A DNA stretch of 9,339 bases from the NCBI GenBank assembly GCA_902797405.1, contig CADBSP010000218.1, positions 1 through 9,339 on the forward strand, read 5' to 3'. The translations under genes were made by a program, and so were the position numbers. Shown here piece after piece: positions 6,514 to 9,339 of this stretch. The notes beneath the pieces are model-generated. The model did not search any database. It was given only the letters and a program-made list of their open reading frames with translations, and had not been told where the DNA came from. The first letter of the stretch is position 1; the number at the start of each line of letters is the position of its first letter. Origin of the DNA: an uncultured Eubacteriales bacterium (lineage in GTDB: Bacteria > Bacillota > Clostridia > Peptostreptococcales > Anaerovoracaceae).

Positions 6514-7225
6514 ACCCCGCACCCCTCACCGTATGGATGAGTTTAATACCATATGTCTCATCAATCTTTGCTCTTAGATGGCGGACATATACATCCACTA
6601 TATTTGTTTCTCCAACATAGTCAAAGCCACATACTTTCTCTAGCAATGTATCTCTGGACAAAACTATATCCTTATTTTCCATCAAAGTTTTTAACATCAG
6701 GAATTCTCTGTTCACCAGGCTTATTTCCTGTCCGTCGTAAGTAACTCGACGCCTTTTTTCATCAAGCACTAACCTGCCTATGGATAAAACGCCATCTTCA
6801 GCCTTATAATCCTTCTCTACTCCTTCCGAACTATTTTGCTTCTCGGTTCCTCTCTCTATAATTCTATGCTTTATTGCAACCCTGATGCGAGCAAGCAATT
6901 CTTCGATAGCAAAAGGCTTGGTGATATAATCCACCGCACCTGCATCCAATCCCGACACTTTATCCATTACGGAGTCTCTGGCTGTAAGAAGAATAACCGG
7001 TGTATTCTTTTCCTTTTGCAATCGCCTTAAAACTTCCAGGCCGTTCAATTCCGGAAGCATAATATCCAAAAGTATAAGATCAAAATCAGCAGAAAGAGCG
7101 AGCTCTAATGCTCGCCTTCCGTCTTCTGCCTTTTCAACGTCGTATCCTTCATGAATCAGTTCCAGCTCTATAAAACGCGCTAGACTTTCTTCGTCTTCCA
7201 CAACTAATATTTTAATTGGAGTCAT
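6500..7225 (-). CDS. OmpR/PhoB-family response regulator
   Basis: A 241-residue DNA-binding response regulator. The receiver domain (about residues 4-117) has the acidic pair Glu10/Asp11, phosphoacceptor Asp54 in LLDIMLP, Thr81 and Lys103 in KPF. A linker of about 30 polar residues follows, then a winged-helix Trans_reg_C domain (about 147-240) ending in the typical RHLRAKID and TVRGAGYVIK signatures. The start ATG overlaps the stop of the upstream DUF4342 gene in an ATGA junction, and the 3' end overlaps the kinase start, so the three genes are one translationally coupled unit. The likely target includes its own promoter, where a 7-4-7 direct repeat is present at 7831-7848. Confidence 0.95.
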   Translation of the reverse strand: MTPIKILVVEDEESLARFIELELIHEGYDVEKAEDGRRALELALSADFDLILLDIMLPELNGLEVLRRLQKEKNTPVILLTARDSVMDKVSGLDAGAVDYITKPFAIEELLARIRVAIKHRIIERGTEKQNSSEGVEKDYKAEDGVLSIGRLVLDEKRRRVTYDGQEISLVNREFLMLKTLMENKDIVLSRDTLLEKVCGFDYVGETNIVDVYVRHLRAKIDETYGIKLIHTVRGAGYVIK

Positions 7226-7746
7226 AGCTTATTGTACTCATCCTTTACTTTTTCGGCAGCACTGCTGGCCTTATCCATTACCTGGTTTACTTTTCCCATA
7301 TCTGCTTCACCAGTAAATTCATATGTGAAACCGGCAAATAGAGAAACTACTATTAGTATAACCGTTATCCACCAGAACATAAGAAGAATCAGTGCAGCAC
7401 CCCATAACGGTAGGTTAACAACAACTTCGCCGTTTTTGTTCCTCGCGATTACAGAGTTTGTCCTTAGGAAATGCCATACTTTTCTTATACCTCTTTTTAA
7501 CTTACCCCTTACGCTGTCATCCTCCATAGCACTCTCAACTTGCATGGGAACTGATACGTATTGAGTTTGCTCTTCGTACTGCGTTGAATATGTACTGTTT
7601 TTGGGAGCCTGAGTTTTGCCTTCTCTTTCTAATATAATCATGGCATCCAAGAGGTCGCCATCTGCTTGCTCCAAAACTCTTTTCGCATCCCCGTAGCTAA
7701 TTCCAGTTTTCTCTACCAATTTTTCGATCTTTTCAAAATTATCCAT
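7222..7746 (-). CDS. UBA-like/DUF4342 membrane protein, first gene of the two-component operon
   Basis: A 174-residue protein from ATG 7746. Residues 1-45 resemble the small three-helix UBA-like domain (KTGISYGDAKRVLEQADGD), the fold also found at the N-terminus of EF-Ts. A polar, Gln/Ser/Thr-rich spacer follows. The second half matches the DUF4342 pattern: a basic helix, NKNGEVVVNLPLW, one strongly hydrophobic membrane helix (about residues 105-128) and a charged tail. ATG 7746 has AAAGGA 6 bases upstream; the in-frame ATG at 7767 lacks a good site, so I do not use it. The molecular role of DUF4342 is not known to me. Its place as first gene before a response regulator and kinase, with an ATGA overlap, suggests an accessory membrane part or a regulatory output of that system. 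Confidence 0.85.
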   Translation of the reverse strand: MDNFEKIEKLVEKTGISYGDAKRVLEQADGDLLDAMIILEREGKTQAPKNSTYSTQYEEQTQYVSVPMQVESAMEDDSVRGKLKRGIRKVWHFLRTNSVIARNKNGEVVVNLPLWGAALILLMFWWITVILIVVSLFAGFTYEFTGEADMGKVNQVMDKASSAAEKVKDEYNKL

Positions 7747-7811
7747 CTCGATTCCTTTCCCGGACATTTGGCCCGTTCCCTATTGCTTGACCTAATGATA
7801 CCGGGGTAACC

Positions 7812-7848
7812 TTAATCTATCTTTGATGAAAGATTAATTTTAGATTAA
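7812..7848 (-). promoter_or_regulatory. Putative response-regulator operator (7-4-7 direct repeat plus inverted copy)
   Basis: Plus-strand AGATTAA occurs at 7831-7837 and 7842-7848, separated by TTTT, giving an 11-base period. This is the geometry of PhoB/OmpR-family boxes (7-base half-sites with 4-base spacers), which place two monomers head to tail on one DNA face. A third copy in inverted orientation (TTAATCT) lies at 7812-7818. The site is 65-100 bases upstream of the DUF4342-regulator-kinase operon start. Possible -10 hexamers downstream on the minus strand are TAGATT (7819-7814) and TATCAT (7800-7795), neither strong, which suits an activated promoter. Autoregulation is inferred. Confidence 0.5.
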
Positions 7849-7895
7849 TGTATAGACTTTCTTGCCTGTTCCGTCATAACCCTTAGGCTTTGATA

Positions 7896-9305
7896 TTAGG
7901 CAAAGAAACCGAAGGCTTTCATAAATACGAGCGCCAGTAGGACAATGCAAACAAAGCGGATCATCAAGACGTAGAGCCCACGTCGTCCCATCTTGGCGCC
8001 ACCCTCTTCCGCCTCCTGAATGATTTCCTTTGGGCCGATTACCCATCCGACTAGGATGCATGTAAGAATCGCTAGTATCGGCATCATGATGTTGTTACTC
8101 AGATAGTCAAAGATATCCAGCATCTGACCCGTGTCTCCGGTGGGCAGTTTATACTCAAAGTATAGCAGGTTGTAGCCCAATGCGACAACGATGCCGAGCA
8201 ACCAGCCGTAGATTGACGCTATGATTGTCGCTTTCCTTCTATCCCAGTGGAATTCATCCATCAAACTGGAGACGATGGCTTCCAGAATCGAAATGCAGCT
8301 CGTTAGTGCCGCAAAGATAATCATCAGGAAAAAGAGTACACCGATGATGGTTCCAGGAACCTTCCCCATCGATGAGAAGACCTTTGGTAGAGAAATAAAC
8401 ATCAGTCCGGGGCCACCGCTCATCGCTTCACGTCCCATAAATGTAAAGACGGCGGGCACAACCATGACACCGGCCAAGAGTGCGATACCAGTATCGAAAA
8501 TCTCAATCCTGTTGATGCTCTTGGGCAGATTCTCATCTTTCTTCAGATACGAACCGTAGGCGACCATAATGCCCATCGCAATTGAGAGGCTATAAAAGAG
8601 TTGTCCCATTGCGTCCATGATGACGCCCATAAGTTTTCCGAACGTTAGTCCCTCAAAACTCGGAATCAGGTAAATTGCAAGACCCTGCATACCGGTCCTC
8701 TTCACACCGCTGGCGTCGGTGAAGGATAAACTGCAGCTGTAGATTGCGATGCCAAGCACCAGTACCACGAGCAAAGGCATCAGCACACGCGACAGTTTCT
8801 CTATACCTTCATTGACTCCGCGGAAAATGACTAAGGCAGTCGCCGCAAAAAAGAGCGTGTGGAAAATTATCGGTTGCCACTGTGCGGTGATGAAGCCGGT
8901 AAAGAACCCATCCTCTGCAGCACCTTCAATACCGCCACTTGCAAATACAGTAAAATACTTAAGCACCCAACCGCCAATCAGGCTGTAGTATGGCAGGATG
9001 ATGGCAGGAATGACTGTTGCCAGAATTCCTAAAAAGCCCCAGCCCTTCTTTAGCGATTTGTATGCGCCCAACGGACCCACACCTGTCTTCCTTCCGATAG
9101 CAACCTCTGTCAGAAGCAGTGTGAAACCAAAGGTCAGCGCCAAGATAATGTAGACGAGCAAAAAGAGTCCACCGCCGTTCTTCGCAGCAAGATAAGGGAA
9201 ACGCCAAATGTTCCCAAGCCCTACCGCCGATCCTGCTGCAGCTAGAATAAAACCTAGCGATCCAGAAAAAGTGTTACGTTCTCTCTTTCCTTGAAATTCT
9301 CCCAT
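7896..9305 (-). CDS. Sodium-dependent transporter, NSS/LeuT (SNF) family
   Basis: A secondary transporter of 469 residues that probably couples uptake of an amino acid or related amine to Na+. The first helix carries the family signature, GSAVGLGNIWRFPY at residues 25-38 followed by KNGGG. The unwound TM6 region is GQLFYSLSIAMG (234-245), and TM8 holds ALTSCIS (333-339), where LeuT has the Na2 ligands Ala351, Thr354 and Ser355. About twelve hydrophobic segments are visible, including a C-terminal one at about 445-466. ATG 9305 has GAGGAG 7 bases upstream. The promoter lies beyond the right edge. The substrate cannot be assigned from sequence alone. The gene looks more GC-rich by eye than the two-component operon. 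I see no clear U-tract terminator in the 128 bases before the next operon, so read-through is possible. Confidence 0.93.
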   Translation of the reverse strand: MGEFQGKRERNTFSGSLGFILAAAGSAVGLGNIWRFPYLAAKNGGGLFLLVYIILALTFGFTLLLTEVAIGRKTGVGPLGAYKSLKKGWGFLGILATVIPAIILPYYSLIGGWVLKYFTVFASGGIEGAAEDGFFTGFITAQWQPIIFHTLFFAATALVIFRGVNEGIEKLSRVLMPLLVVLVLGIAIYSCSLSFTDASGVKRTGMQGLAIYLIPSFEGLTFGKLMGVIMDAMGQLFYSLSIAMGIMVAYGSYLKKDENLPKSINRIEIFDTGIALLAGVMVVPAVFTFMGREAMSGGPGLMFISLPKVFSSMGKVPGTIIGVLFFLMIIFAALTSCISILEAIVSSLMDEFHWDRRKATIIASIYGWLLGIVVALGYNLLYFEYKLPTGDTGQMLDIFDYLSNNIMMPILAILTCILVGWVIGPKEIIQEAEEGGAKMGRRGLYVLMIRFVCIVLLALVFMKAFGFFA

Positions 9306-9312
9306 AGTTTAG

Positions 9313-9318
9313 CTCCTC
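9313..9318 (-). promoter_or_regulatory. Ribosome binding site of the NSS transporter
   Basis: GAGGAG on the minus strand lies 7 bases before ATG 9305 and confirms the start. Confidence 0.75.
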
Positions 9319-9339
9319 TTCTTTTCAAACTAGTAAAAA

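Noticed and set aside
6514..6522. GTG 6522 as the histidine kinase start
   Set aside because: A purine-rich site abuts this codon with no proper gap, while ATG 6513 has GAGGGG at 8 bases.
7821..7834. Hairpin-forming CTTT-GATG-AAAG sequence between the NSS transporter and the two-component operon, considered as a terminator
   Set aside because: The stem is short and AT-rich and no U tract follows on the minus strand; the bases are better explained as part of the repeat cluster.
7840..8061. 73-codon minus-strand reading frame overlapping the NSS transporter end
   Set aside because: It lies almost entirely within the transporter gene in another frame, has no ribosome binding site and a low-complexity, Gly/Arg-rich product without domain features.

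Overview
The window looks like a chromosomal segment of a low-to-moderate GC Gram-positive bacterium, most likely a Clostridia-type member of the Bacillota. The reasons are strong AGGAGG-type ribosome binding sites, extended -10 (TGnTATAAT) promoters, a lipoprotein signal with a Gram-positive style lipobox, U-tract intrinsic terminators, a DUF4342/UBA-like protein beside a two-component system, and a manganese-type (yybP-ykoY) riboswitch with a terminator switch. I see no insertion sequences, CRISPR arrays, tRNA or rRNA genes.

Layout. Positions 1-572 (minus) hold the 5' part of a nucleoside phosphorylase that runs off the left edge. A short divergent promoter region (573-721) separates it from an exported calcineurin-type metallophosphoesterase lipoprotein (722-1960, plus). 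A hairpin that can terminate in both directions (1961-1995) lies between that gene and a calcium-type P-type cation ATPase (2030-4660, minus). Upstream of the ATPase is a 590-base stretch with no intact gene. On the minus strand it carries, in order of transcription: a consensus promoter (TTGAAA-N17-TATAAT), a yybP-ykoY-type Mn2+ riboswitch aptamer, an intrinsic terminator that competes with riboswitch helix P1, a strong ribosome binding site opening a frameshifted ORF whose tail resembles an RCK_C/TrkA_C domain end, and a second possible extended -10 promoter just before the ATPase.

Upstream of that (5204-7848, minus) is a three-gene operon: a UBA-like/DUF4342 membrane protein, an OmpR/PhoB-family response regulator and a sensor histidine kinase. 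The genes overlap, and the operon ends in a strong intrinsic terminator. Its promoter region carries a 7-4-7 direct repeat with the geometry of a PhoB/OmpR box. The right end (7896-9305, minus) is a sodium-dependent NSS/LeuT-family transporter.

The most interesting unit is the riboswitch-terminator-ATPase arrangement. The geometry predicts that Mn2+ stabilises P1, prevents terminator formation and lets transcription reach the cation-efflux ATPase, as in other bacterial Mn2+-riboswitch/P-type ATPase pairs. The broken ORF and the possible internal promoter suggest that this control region has been remodelled.
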